Source of the DNA: Geodermatophilaceae bacterium
Lineage (GTDB): Bacteria > Actinomycetota > Actinomycetes > Mycobacteriales > Geodermatophilaceae
Direction of reading: 5' to 3'
DNA: 16,267 nt
Assembly: GCA_013696785.1 (NCBI GenBank)
Contig: JACCXW010000107.1
Location: 1-16,267, forward strand
Both the position numbers and the translations under genes were made by a program. A model generated the notes under the pieces. The model saw only the letters and a list, made by a program, of their open reading frames with translations, was not told the origin of the DNA and did not search any database. This document shows, piece by piece, positions 1-7,222 of the stretch (positions are counted from its first letter, which is position 1; every line of letters starts with the position of its first letter).

Positions 1-843
1 CTGCTGCATTGTGCGGACCAGATCTTTAAGTCGCTGGTGCTCCTCCTCCCACCGCCGGTGCAATTCGTCCAGCCGCTCCAGGCGCTGCGCCCTCGCCTCG
101 TGGTACCCGGCGAAGCCCCCGCCGTGGACCCAGGTGGTGCGTGCCTCGACCGTCACGATGCGGGTCGCCGTCCGCGCGAGCAGCTCGCGGTCGTGGCTGA
201 CGAACAGCACCGTCTTGGGGCTCGCGCGCAGCTGGTCCTCGAGCCACCGCTTGCCCGGCACGTCCAGGAAGTTGTCCGGCTCGTCGAGCAGCAGCACCTC
301 GTCCGGCCCGCGCAGCAACGCCTCCAGCGCCAGCCGTTTCTGCTCGCCACCGGACAACGTGCGGATCATCCGGTACTGCGCCCGCTCCAGCGGCACGCCG
401 AGCGCGGCCACGGTCACGGTGTCCCAGAGCACCTCCGCGTCGTAGCCCCCGGCGTCACCCCAGGCGGCCAGTGCGTCGGCGTAGCGCATCTGGGTCGGTT
501 CGTCGTCGGTCTCCATCATTGCCAACTCGGCTGCGTCCAGCCTCTCGGCGACTGCTCGCACCGGCGGCGGCGCCAAGGACACGAGCAGGTCGCGCACGGT
601 TGAGTCGTCGCGCACCGAGCCGATGAACTGCCGCATCACCCCGAGCCCGCCCGAGCGACCCACCGAGCCGGATGTGGCGGTCAGGTCGCCGGCGATCATC
701 CGCAGCAGCGTCGTCTTGCCCGATCCGTTGGCGCCCACCAGAGCGACCTTGGCGCCGTCACCGACCCGGAAGGTCACGTCGTCGAGGAGGACGCGACCAT
801 CGGGCAGCAGCATCGACAGATGCCCGATCTCGAGATGTCCCAC
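1..843 (-). CDS. ABC-F family ATP-binding cassette protein (3' end outside window)
   Basis: This is a soluble ATPase of the ABC-F family, which has two fused nucleotide-binding domains and no membrane segments. Members act on ribosomes in translation or antibiotic protection. Only the first 281 codons are present. Visible motifs are Walker A GANGSGKTT (residues 37-45), signature LSGGEQKR (163-170), Walker B VLLLDEPDN with catalytic Glu188, and the H-switch SHD (216-218). A charged helical stretch rich in Arg, Glu and Leu begins near residue 248 and fits the start of the inter-domain linker. The DEPDNFLDVPGKRW form (rather than DEPTNHLD) is, from memory, common in actinobacterial ABC-F proteins of about 540 residues. 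I chose GTG at 843 because it lies just before the conserved first strand and no in-frame start is seen in the next 45 bases upstream; no convincing ribosome binding site is visible. It diverges from moeA. Family assignment is sure; the substrate or antibiotic is unknown. Confidence 0.9.
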   Translation of the reverse strand, partial: MGHLEIGHLSMLLPDGRVLLDDVTFRVGDGAKVALVGANGSGKTTLLRMIAGDLTATSGSVGRSGGLGVMRQFIGSVRDDSTVRDLLVSLAPPPVRAVAERLDAAELAMMETDDEPTQMRYADALAAWGDAGGYDAEVLWDTVTVAALGVPLERAQYRMIRTLSGGEQKRLALEALLRGPDEVLLLDEPDNFLDVPGKRWLEDQLRASPKTVLFVSHDRELLARTATRIVTVEARTTWVHGGGFAGYHEARAQRLERLDELHRRWEEEHQRLKDLVRTMQQ

Positions 844-905
844 GACTGCACAGTCTGCCCGCTCACGAGCAGGTCCTTCGCCTGCTTTTCGGCATCATCG
901 GATAT

Positions 906-932
906 GGATCGGGTCGCTCCGTGACCCGATCC
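906..932. promoter_or_regulatory. 10-bp inverted repeat in the divergent ABC-F/moeA spacer
   Basis: The arms GGATCGGGTC (906-915) and GACCCGATCC (923-932) are perfectly complementary around a 7-base loop. The flanking ATGG/CCAT can extend the stem across a small bulge. It lies 63 bases before the ABC-F start and 33 bases before moeA. It could be an operator read on double-stranded DNA, or a hairpin in a leader transcript. No T-run follows on either strand, so it does not look like an ordinary terminator. The rest of the 844-965 spacer holds no gene that I can support. Confidence 0.5.
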
Positions 933-953
933 CCATCCATTGAGGCAGAACGG

Positions 954-989
954 GAGACTGTGGCCATGACAGAGACTGTGGCCATGAAA
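954..989 (+). repeat. 18-bp tandem duplication across the moeA start
   Basis: Two adjacent 18-base copies, 954-971 and 972-989, differ at one position (C970 against A988). Each copy contains GAGACTGTGGCCATGA, so the duplication creates two in-frame ATG codons six codons apart, at 966 and 984. The purine-rich CGGGAG at 951-956 is well spaced for the first ATG. The second has only AGAG before it. Confidence 0.85.
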
Positions 990-2162
990 ACAGTGGAGCA
1001 GCATCTCGCGGACGTGCTGGGGCTGCTGCCGGTCGGCCCGGTCGTCGAGGTCGCACTGGCCGAGGCCAACGGCCTCGTTCTCGCCGAGGACATCCACAGT
1101 GCGGTCGACCTGCCACCGTTCGACAATTCCGCGATGGATGGTTATGCGGTACGCCGGGAGGATGTCTCCCGGATCGGCACTCTGCTCCCGGTGGCTGACG
1201 ACATCCCGGCCGGCCGCACGGACATCCCCGACCTCAAGGGTGGTACGGCGCACCGCATCATGACCGGCGCTCCGATGCCTCAGGGCGCCGACGCGATCGT
1301 GCCCGTGGAGCGTACAGACGGCGGCACCGACGTCGTACGGATCGATGTCGTTCCCGAGCTGCACGCGCATGTCCGCTGGACCGGCGAGGACATCGCCACC
1401 GGTGCACTTGCCCTGGTCGCCGGCGGCACCCTCGACGCACCGCAGCTCGGACTCGCGGCCGCGATCGGGCGGGCGTCCCTGCCGGTGCACCGACGGCCGC
1501 GCGTGGTGGTGCTGTCCACCGGCACCGAGTTGATCGAGCCCGGCGAACCGCTGATGCCGGGACAGATCTACGAGTCCAACAGCGTGATGCTCGTCGCGGC
1601 GGCGCAGGCGGCCGGCGCGCAAGCCAGCCGGGTCCGTTTCGTCACCGACGACGTCATCGAGTTCCGCGCGGCGATCGAGGCTGCCACCGTGAACGCCGAT
1701 CTACTGTTGACCAGCGGCGGGGTGAGCGCCGGTGCCTACGAGGTCGTCAAGGACGCGTTCACCGGTGCCGGCGTCACCTTCGACAAGGTCGGGATACAGC
1801 CGGGCATGCCGCAGGGTTTCGGGTTCGCCGGTGCGGTGCCGGTCATCACGCTGCCCGGAAACCCGGTCAGCGCGTTCGTGTCCTTCGAGGCGTTCGTCCG
1901 CCCGCTGATCCGCAAAGCCCTGGGACATACGGCGTTGACCCGGCCGGTGGTGCGGGCCGCCTTGGCTCGGCCGGTGCGATCCCCCGAGGGCAAGCGCCAA
2001 TTCCAACGCGGCCGGTACGCCGACGGCGTGGTGCAGCTCGTCGGGGGTCCGCCCTCGCATCTGCTGGCAAGCCTCGCGATGTCGGACTGTCTCGTCGTCA
2101 TCCCCGAGGATGTGACGGACCTGGACGCCGGCGCCGAGGTCGACGTGTGGCAGCTGCGATGA
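966..2162 (+). CDS. moeA: Molybdopterin molybdenumtransferase MoeA
   Basis: MoeA inserts molybdate into adenylylated molybdopterin, the last general step of molybdenum cofactor synthesis, in the cytoplasm. The 398-residue product matches the usual family length of about 400. The N-terminal motif PFDNSAMDGYA is at residues 51-61. The central MPT-binding domain shows VVLSTGTEL, then TSGGVSAG near residue 248 and LPGNPVSAF near 295. A C-terminal beta domain follows. I start at ATG 966 because GGGAG (952-956) is well placed; ATG 984, in the second copy of the tandem repeat, is possible and would remove six residues. The stop overlaps the moaC start as ATGA, which indicates translational coupling. 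The TSGGVSAG-AYE stretch replaces the more usual TTGGVSxGxxD, so the Asp position is Glu here. Confidence 0.95.
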   Translation: MTETVAMKTVEQHLADVLGLLPVGPVVEVALAEANGLVLAEDIHSAVDLPPFDNSAMDGYAVRREDVSRIGTLLPVADDIPAGRTDIPDLKGGTAHRIMTGAPMPQGADAIVPVERTDGGTDVVRIDVVPELHAHVRWTGEDIATGALALVAGGTLDAPQLGLAAAIGRASLPVHRRPRVVVLSTGTELIEPGEPLMPGQIYESNSVMLVAAAQAAGAQASRVRFVTDDVIEFRAAIEAATVNADLLLTSGGVSAGAYEVVKDAFTGAGVTFDKVGIQPGMPQGFGFAGAVPVITLPGNPVSAFVSFEAFVRPLIRKALGHTALTRPVVRAALARPVRSPEGKRQFQRGRYADGVVQLVGGPPSHLLASLAMSDCLVVIPEDVTDLDAGAEVDVWQLR

Positions 2163-2659
2163 GCCGCGAGGGTGGGAGCATCGACCCGCCACGACTGTCG
2201 CATGTGGACAGTGCCGGCGCGGCCCGGATGGTCGACGTCAGCGGCAAAGACGTGACGACCCGTACGGCGACCGCAGCGGGACGGGTACTCGTGTCGGCCA
2301 CGGTCGTGGACCTGTTGCGGGGCAACGGGATGCCCAAGGGCGACGTACTCGCCGTGGCGCGGATCGCCGGCATCCAGGGGGCCAAGCGAACTCCCGACCT
2401 GATCCCGCTGTGCCACCCGATTGCACTGCACGGCGTCACGGTCGACCTATCCGTTGCCGACGATGCGGTCGAGATCACCGCCACTGCCCGCACCGCCGAC
2501 CGGACCGGCGTGGAGATGGAGGCCCTGACCGCGGTCGCCTGCGCAGGCCTCACAGTTATCGACATGGTCAAGGCGGTGGACCCGGGGGCCGTGATCACCG
2601 ACGTACGCGTGCTGTCGAAGACCGGCGGTAAGACCGGGCCGTGGGAGCGGTCGTCGTGA
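2159..2659 (+). CDS. moaC: Cyclic pyranopterin monophosphate synthase MoaC
   Basis: MoaC rearranges 3',8-cyclo-7,8-dihydro-GTP, the product of MoaA, into cyclic pyranopterin monophosphate, the first stable molybdopterin precursor. The 166-residue protein carries the family motifs LIPLCHPIAL (81-90), VEMEALTAV (118-126) and DMVKA (135-139). Asp135 and Lys138 correspond to the conserved catalytic Asp/Lys pair. ATG 2159 overlaps the moeA stop by four bases (ATGA). An in-frame GTG at 2147 would lie inside moeA and is less likely. The gene overlaps the next one by GTGA, so the three genes form one operon. No moaA, moaD or moaE is in the window, so the pathway must be completed elsewhere. Confidence 0.96.
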   Translation: MSREGGSIDPPRLSHVDSAGAARMVDVSGKDVTTRTATAAGRVLVSATVVDLLRGNGMPKGDVLAVARIAGIQGAKRTPDLIPLCHPIALHGVTVDLSVADDAVEITATARTADRTGVEMEALTAVACAGLTVIDMVKAVDPGAVITDVRVLSKTGGKTGPWERSS

Positions 2660-3150
2660 CAGTGCCGCCGGATGCGCGGGCCGTCGTCGTCACTGCATCC
2701 AACCGGGCCGCCGCCGGGGTTTACGCCGATCGCTCCGGGCAGACCCTCGCCGCCGGCCTGCGGGAGCTGGGGCTGATCGTCGCCGAGCCGGTCGTGCTGC
2801 CCGACGACCGGGCTCAGATCGGCGCCGCTCTGCGGGAGGCGGCCGGGACCGGCGTCGACCTGATCGTTACGACGGGTGGAACCGGCTGCAGCCCTTCCGA
2901 CATCACCCCGGAAGCGACTCGTGACGTCGTCGAGCGGGATGCACCCGGCCTTGCCGAGGCCATCCGTGCGTATGGTGCGCCGTCGGTGCCTACCGCGGTG
3001 CTGTCGCGCGGAATCGCCGGGCTGGTCGGGCGGACGCTGATCGTCAACCTGCCGGGATCCACGGGCGGTGTGAAAGACGGTCTCGCGGTCCTCGGTCCGC
3101 TGCTGCCTCACCTGATCTCGCAATTGCGCGGGGGCGACCACAGCGGCTGA
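2656..3150 (+). CDS. mog: MogA/MoaB family molybdopterin adenylyltransferase
   Basis: This family activates molybdopterin by adenylylation (Mg-ATP) before MoeA inserts molybdenum. The 164-residue protein shows VVVTASNR at the N-terminus, the MPT-binding TTGGTG (72-77) followed by SPSD, and LPGSTGGVKDG (132-142). The GTG at 2656 overlaps the moaC stop as GTGA and has GGGAG eight bases before it (2643-2647), so it is preferred over the upstream GTG 2641. The family also contains MoaB proteins of uncertain activity; I cannot separate MogA from MoaB by eye. It is the last gene of the moeA-moaC-mog operon. Confidence 0.92.
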   Translation: MTVPPDARAVVVTASNRAAAGVYADRSGQTLAAGLRELGLIVAEPVVLPDDRAQIGAALREAAGTGVDLIVTTGGTGCSPSDITPEATRDVVERDAPGLAEAIRAYGAPSVPTAVLSRGIAGLVGRTLIVNLPGSTGGVKDGLAVLGPLLPHLISQLRGGDHSG

Positions 3151-3225
3151 TCGGACCCTCGTGATGTGGACCACAGCCAGCGAGGGCCATGATGGACGGG
3201 CAGCCACGAGCTTCAGGAGGCACCT

Positions 3226-4413
3226 GTGTCCGTACCCAACGACGTCGTCGTAGTCAGCGGAGTCCGCACCCCGATCGGCAAGTACGGCGGCGGGCTCAAA
3301 GACGTCCCCCCGGCGGATCTGGCCGCGCAGGTCACCCGCGAGGCGGTCTCGCGAGCCGGTGTGGAGCCGGCCGACATCGGCCACGTGGTCTTCGGAAACG
3401 TCATCCACACCGAGGCCCGCGACATGTACCTGGCCAGAGTCGCCGCCGTCAACGCCGGCCTCCCGGTCGAGACACCGGCCTTCACGCTGAACCGGCTCTG
3501 CGGTAGCGGCCTGCAGGCGATCGTGTCCGCCGCCCAGACTCTCGCCCTCGGCGAAGCCGAGATGGCTGTCGCCGGCGGAGCGGAATCGATGAGCCGCGGA
3601 CAGAACTGGCTGCCGGGCCTTCGCTGGGGTCAGCGGATGGGCAACGGCGCCACGATCGACGCCATGGTCGGTGCGCTGACCGACCCGTTCGACGACTGCC
3701 ACATGGGCATCACCGCCGAGAATGTCGCCGCCAAGTGGGAGATCAGCCGGGCGGACCAGGACGCGCTGGCCGTGGAGAGCCACGCCCGGGCGGCCAAGGC
3801 CACCGCGAACGGTGTCTTCGGCGAGCAGATCCTGCCGGTGGAGGTGGCCGGCCGGAAGGGCACCACGACCGTCTCCGCGGATGAGCACATCCGTGAGGGC
3901 GTGACCATTGAGGACATGGCCAAGCTGCGGCCGGCGTTCAGCAAGGAAGGCTCGGTGACGGCGGGGAACTCCTCCGGCGTCAACGACGCGGCCGCGGCTG
4001 TCGTGCTCGCGACCGCCGACTTGGCGCGCGAGCGCGGACTCACCCCGATGGGTCGGCTGGTCGGCTACTCCCACGTCGGCGTCGAGCCCAAGTACATGGG
4101 CATCGGACCCGTTCCGGCCGTGCGGGCGCTGCTCGACAAGGCCGGCCTGAGCGTCGCGGACATCGACGTGTTCGAGGTCAACGAGGCATTCGCCGCCCAG
4201 GCGCTGGCCGTGGTGCGCGACCTCGGCCTGCCCGAAGACAAGACCAACCCGAACGGAAGCGGCATCTCCCTCGGGCACCCGATCGGCGCCACCGGCGCCA
4301 TCCTGGTCGTCAAGGCGCTGCACGAACTGGCCCGGGTCGAAGGTCGCTACGCAGTGGTCACCATGTGCATCGGCGGCGGACAGGGCATCGCCGCCCTGTT
4401 CGAGCGGAGCTGA
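3226..4413 (+). CDS. phaA: Acetyl-CoA C-acetyltransferase (beta-ketothiolase)
   Basis: The enzyme condenses two acetyl-CoA into acetoacetyl-CoA, the first step of polyhydroxybutyrate synthesis. The 395-residue product has the complete thiolase II signature: the acyl-accepting Cys92 in LNRLCGSGLQAI, NEAFAAQAL before the C-terminal half, His351 in LGHPIGATG and the second catalytic Cys381 in CIGGGQGIA. GTG 3226 is preceded by a strong AGGAGG (3215-3220) at five bases. The gene heads a same-strand cluster with the synthase, reductase and phasin genes, which argues for biosynthesis rather than fatty acid breakdown. The 3151-3225 gap holds no clear promoter. The only structure there is a weak interrupted dyad, CCCTCG (3156-3161) and CGAGGG (3181-3186). 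Confidence 0.95.
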   Translation: MSVPNDVVVVSGVRTPIGKYGGGLKDVPPADLAAQVTREAVSRAGVEPADIGHVVFGNVIHTEARDMYLARVAAVNAGLPVETPAFTLNRLCGSGLQAIVSAAQTLALGEAEMAVAGGAESMSRGQNWLPGLRWGQRMGNGATIDAMVGALTDPFDDCHMGITAENVAAKWEISRADQDALAVESHARAAKATANGVFGEQILPVEVAGRKGTTTVSADEHIREGVTIEDMAKLRPAFSKEGSVTAGNSSGVNDAAAAVVLATADLARERGLTPMGRLVGYSHVGVEPKYMGIGPVPAVRALLDKAGLSVADIDVFEVNEAFAAQALAVVRDLGLPEDKTNPNGSGISLGHPIGATGAILVVKALHELARVEGRYAVVTMCIGGGQGIAALFERS

Positions 4414-4415
4414 GG

Positions 4416-4793
4416 ATGGTGGCGCAACCAGCCGACGAGGCAGGCGGCGAGCGTGCCGGCACCCGCGCCGAGCAGATTCAGCAGTTGTACACGGACGCGG
4501 AGAGCAAGGCCGGCGAGGCGATGGAAGGTCTGGTCGCCAGCAACGGGTTCGCCGAACTGCTCTCGTTGCTGACCAGCAATGCCGTCGCCCTCATCAAGCT
4601 CGGCGGTGACACTGCCGACACGGTCATTCGCGCGGCGCGGCTGGCCGGCCGCAGCGACGTCGCGCGGCTCTCACGACAGCTTGCCCGGACGGAGGACAAG
4701 CTCGAACTGGTATTGCAGGAACTGCGGGGCCTGCAGGCCGGGCAGCGACCGGCGCAGCCCACGCGGCGGGCCAGCCCGAAGAGCAAGCCGTGA
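4416..4793 (+). CDS. Small helical PHA synthase partner (PhaE/PhaR-like or phasin-like)
   Basis: I read a 125-residue protein with no signal peptide or membrane segment. An N-terminal Ala/Glu-rich helix (about 17-50) is followed by a mildly hydrophobic segment (about 48-72, with ELLSLLTSNAVALIKLGG). A heptad-like C-terminal helix comes next (about 88-110, RLSRQLARTEDKLELVLQEL), and the tail is basic and Pro-rich. Class III and IV PHA synthases need a second subunit, PhaE or PhaR, and those end in comparable coiled coils, but PhaE is much larger. The gene sits two bases after phaA and overlaps phaC by GTGA, so a stoichiometric partner of PhaC is the best inference. ATG 4416 has GGAG (4406-4409) at six bases. 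A phasin is the alternative. No catalytic motif is visible. Confidence 0.65.
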   Translation: MVAQPADEAGGERAGTRAEQIQQLYTDAESKAGEAMEGLVASNGFAELLSLLTSNAVALIKLGGDTADTVIRAARLAGRSDVARLSRQLARTEDKLELVLQELRGLQAGQRPAQPTRRASPKSKP

Positions 4794-5829
4794 GCGAGCT
4801 CGCGGCGCTGCCACGTCAGCTCGCCGAGACCGCCAACATCCTGCTGACCACCGGGGACGCGGTCATCGGCGCCTCCCCCAAGGACGTCGTCTGGACGCAC
4901 CGCAAGGTCACCCTGTGGCGTTACCGCAGCGCCACCCGGCGACACCCGGTACCCGTGCTCCTGATCTTCGCGCTCATCAACCGGCCGGACATCTTCGACC
5001 TGCGGCCGGGCAACTCCTTCGTGGAGCACCTGCTTGCCGAGGGCTACGACGTCTTCCTGCTCGACTGGGGCGTACCCGACGACGAAGACGCCGACATGGG
5101 ACTGGCGAACTACGTCTGCGACGAGATCCCGTGGGCGGTGCGCGAGGCATTGCACGCCAGCGGGCAGCGCGAGCTGTCGATCATCGGCTGGTGCATCGGC
5201 GCGACCCTCTCGGCGATGTACGCGGCGTTGGAGCCCGAGGACACCCCGCTGCGCAACCTGGTCCTGCTGACGATGCCGGTCGACACCGGCGTCTCGCTCT
5301 ACACGACCTGGGTCGGTCGCGACTCGTTCGACGTGGATCAAGTCGCCGACGCGTTCACCGCCGTCCCCGGTGGCCTCGTCGACATCGCGAACAAGATGAT
5401 GAAGCCGGTCGCGAACTTCGTCACGACGTACCGCAAGCTCTTCGACTCCGTCCGGGCCGGTACGGCGAACCGAGCCGCGTACCAGTCGATGGCCAAATGG
5501 TGGCGGACAACCCGCCGTTCCCTTCAGCGGCCTACCGGGAGTGGATCACCTGGATGTACAAGGAGAATCGGCTCATCCGGGGGAACTTGACGCTGCGGGA
5601 CCGGACCGTCGATTTGGCGCAGGTCACGACAAGCGTGCTGGTCGTGACGGCCGGCGCCGACCACATCGCCCCACGGCACACGACAATGCCGTTCCTCGAC
5701 GCGATCAGCAGTGCCGACGTGACGCATCTGGACCGTCCCGGCGGACACATCGGCTTGATGGCCGGATCCAAGGCGCGCAAGGAGACCTGGCCGCACATCA
5801 CCGAGTGGCTGGGCAAGCGCTCGAGCTGA
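4790..5829 (+). pseudogene. phaC: PHA synthase PhaC, class III-like, interrupted by a one-base frameshift
   Basis: PhaC polymerises (R)-3-hydroxyacyl-CoA at the granule surface. The first frame encodes residues 1-237, including the nucleophile Cys135 in GWCIGA. The reading then moves by -1 at 5500/5501, after AKW, and continues with VADNPPFP to the stop at 5829. The second part carries Asp291 in GADHIAP and His320 in GGHIGL. Rejoined, it is 346 residues, close to class III PhaC (about 355). The Cys-Asp-His spacing also resembles the Allochromatium enzyme, with Asp and His 29 apart. One G missing from a TGGG run would explain the break. As written, translation ends at 5588-5590, leaving 266 residues without Asp or His. 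This may be a real mutation or a sequencing/assembly error; conservation on both sides favours error or a very recent lesion. The GTG start overlaps the previous stop (GTGA). Confidence 0.85.
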
Positions 5830-5860
5830 CGCCCAGTTCCCGACACCGAAGGAGACACAC

Positions 5861-6685
5861 GTGAGTTCGACCGACACCACCAACCAGGGCGCTGACACCG
5901 CAGGCAAGCTGACCGGCCGGGTTGCCTTCGTCACCGGCGGCACCCGCGGCATTGGGGCCGCGATCTGCCACAGCCTGGCCAACCAGGGTGCGTCGGTGGC
6001 GGCCGGATACAGCTCCAACACCGAGAAGGCTGAGAAGTTCCAGGCCGACTACGAGGCGGAGTTCGGCGTCCCCGTCAGCGTTCATCAGGGCAACATCGGA
6101 TCCGCCGAGGACTGCCGGCGCACCGTCGCCGAAGTGATCGACAAGCACGGCCGGCTCGACATCCTGATCAACAACGCCGGTATCACCATCGACAAGACGG
6201 TGGCCAAGATGACCGACGAGGACTGGCACAAGGTGCTGGACGTCAACCTCTCCGGCGCCTTCTTCATGTCCCAGGCCGCGCTCGCGCACATGGTCGACCG
6301 CGGCAGCGGCCGGATCATCAACGTCTCCTCGGTCATCGGCGAGACCGGCAACATCGGTCAGGCCAACTATGCGGCGAGCAAGTCGGGGCTCTTCGGGCTC
6401 ACCAAGACGATGGCTAAGGAGGCGCTGTACTCGCTGAAGAAGGCCGGGAAGCTGACCGAGGATTCGATCGGCATCACCGTGAACACGGTGACTCCTGGTT
6501 TCATCGCCACCGAGATGATGGACAGCATCCCGGAGAAGGTGATGGACAAGATCACCGCACAGATCCCGCTGGCGCGCCTCGGCCGGCCCGAAGAGATCGC
6601 CCGCGTCGTGCACTTCCTGGCCGCGGACGCCTCCTCCTACATCACCGGCCAGGTCTGGGGCGTCAACGGCGGAATGGACATGTGA
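5861..6685 (+). CDS. phaB: Acetoacetyl-CoA reductase (SDR family)
   Basis: A short-chain dehydrogenase that, in this context, should reduce acetoacetyl-CoA with NADPH to (R)-3-hydroxybutyryl-CoA, the PhaC substrate. The 274-residue protein has the Rossmann glycine motif TGGTRGIG (25-32), NNAG (104-107), and catalytic Ser157, Tyr170 and Lys174. VNTVTPGFIATEMM (207-220) is typical of PhaB/FabG. Residues about 189-202 (YSLKKAGKLTEDSI) form an insertion of roughly ten residues compared with classical PhaB, just before the beta strand leading to VNTV. GTG 5861 has AAGGAG (5849-5854) at six bases. FabG, a fatty acid ketoacyl-ACP reductase, is the alternative; the cluster makes PhaB much more likely. 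Confidence 0.9.
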   Translation: MSSTDTTNQGADTAGKLTGRVAFVTGGTRGIGAAICHSLANQGASVAAGYSSNTEKAEKFQADYEAEFGVPVSVHQGNIGSAEDCRRTVAEVIDKHGRLDILINNAGITIDKTVAKMTDEDWHKVLDVNLSGAFFMSQAALAHMVDRGSGRIINVSSVIGETGNIGQANYAASKSGLFGLTKTMAKEALYSLKKAGKLTEDSIGITVNTVTPGFIATEMMDSIPEKVMDKITAQIPLARLGRPEEIARVVHFLAADASSYITGQVWGVNGGMDM

Positions 6686-6713
6686 CAGGGCACACGCCGC
6701 TGCCTGGTGGCTT

Positions 6714-6744
6714 GTTAGCAATGGTCTTGCTAACGTTGCTAACG
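6714..6744. promoter_or_regulatory. TTGCTAAC operator-like repeat cluster before the phasin gene
   Basis: Three exact 8-base copies of one word lie in 31 bases: GTTAGCAA (6714-6721, inverted), TTGCTAAC (6727-6734) and TTGCTAAC (6736-6743). The first two form an 8-5-8 palindrome. The last two are a perfect 9-base tandem repeat, TTGCTAACG. The stretch is much more AT-rich than its surroundings and ends 32 bases before the phasin start. I saw no other copy in the window. This is the layout of a repressor or activator site controlling phasin expression. The binding protein is not shown by the sequence. Confidence 0.6.
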
Positions 6745-6775
6745 AACACGTCAGCCACGACACCCAGGAGCACAC

Positions 6776-7084
6776 ATGCCCAGCAGGACCCAGACCGCTG
6801 ACAGCCGCGAGACCGACGCCACCGACTTCCAGGCGTTCCTCCCGGACCTCGAGCAGACCGTCGAGCGCACCCGTGAGGTGCAGGAGCGGTTGCTCTCCTC
6901 GGCCAAGAGTGCCGCTGAGGTCTCGCTCGACAGCTACGAGAAGGCCATGCAGAGCCTCGTCGACATGGAGCACCGGGTCGCGGAGAAGACCCCGTGGGGC
7001 GCCGGGCTGATCACCACCCACGCCACCTTCCTCACCGACATGACGTCGCTGTACACCAACGCGGCGCGCGAGCTGCTCAAGTAG
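6776..7084 (+). CDS. Phasin-like PHA granule-associated protein
   Basis: A 102-residue, charged, wholly helical-looking protein with no catalytic motif, signal peptide or membrane segment. Residues 22-60 are amphipathic (LPDLEQTVERTREVQERLLSS and on), and a second helix covers about 80-101. Size, composition and position directly after phaB fit phasins, which coat PHA granules and limit their coalescence. AGGAG (6766-6770) lies five bases before ATG 6776. The separate operator-like repeats upstream suggest its own control, as is usual for phasins, which are made only when polymer is present. A strong terminator hairpin follows 31 bases after the stop. Family assignment rests on context and composition rather than on a diagnostic motif. 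Confidence 0.7.
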   Translation: MPSRTQTADSRETDATDFQAFLPDLEQTVERTREVQERLLSSAKSAAEVSLDSYEKAMQSLVDMEHRVAEKTPWGAGLITTHATFLTDMTSLYTNAARELLK

Positions 7085-7115
7085 GCTCCAGCAGTAGGAG
7101 CACAGATCACACCGC

Positions 7116-7141
7116 GGCACGGGCGTTTCGGCGCCCGTGCC
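7116..7141 (+). terminator. Rho-independent-type terminator after the phasin gene
   Basis: The arms GGCACGGGCG (7116-7125) and CGCCCGTGCC (7132-7141) pair perfectly over ten bases around the loop TTTCGG. A weakly T-rich stretch (TTCGTGTCT) follows. Its position closes the phaA-phasin cluster and separates it from the bdhA operon. The rest of 7085-7222 holds no gene that I can support. Confidence 0.8.
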
Positions 7142-7222
7142 TTCGTGTCTCGCCTTCCATCAGGTGCCACGTTCCACAGCACGTCATAGCCGTCAGGTCG
7201 GTCTCGGCAGAAGGGCTTGTGC

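Noticed and set aside
3156..3186. An interrupted dyad between mog and phaA as a terminator
   Set aside because: The 6-bp outer stem is separated from a weak inner stem by an uneven internal loop, and no T-run follows. It is too weak to call.
2098..4323. A 741-codon open frame on the minus strand opposite moaC, mog and phaA
   Set aside because: It lies antisense to three well-supported genes. Its composition is the usual Arg/Gly/Asp/His-rich shadow of GC-rich coding DNA and it shows no family motif.
5490..5510. Programmed -1 frameshifting in phaC
   Set aside because: A -1 slip at TGG would restore the protein, but there is no slippery heptamer and no obvious stimulatory structure. A missing G in a G-run is simpler.
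5798..7120. A 440-codon open frame on the minus strand opposite phaB and the phasin gene
   Set aside because: It is a shadow of conserved plus-strand genes, with no recognisable motif or ribosome binding site.
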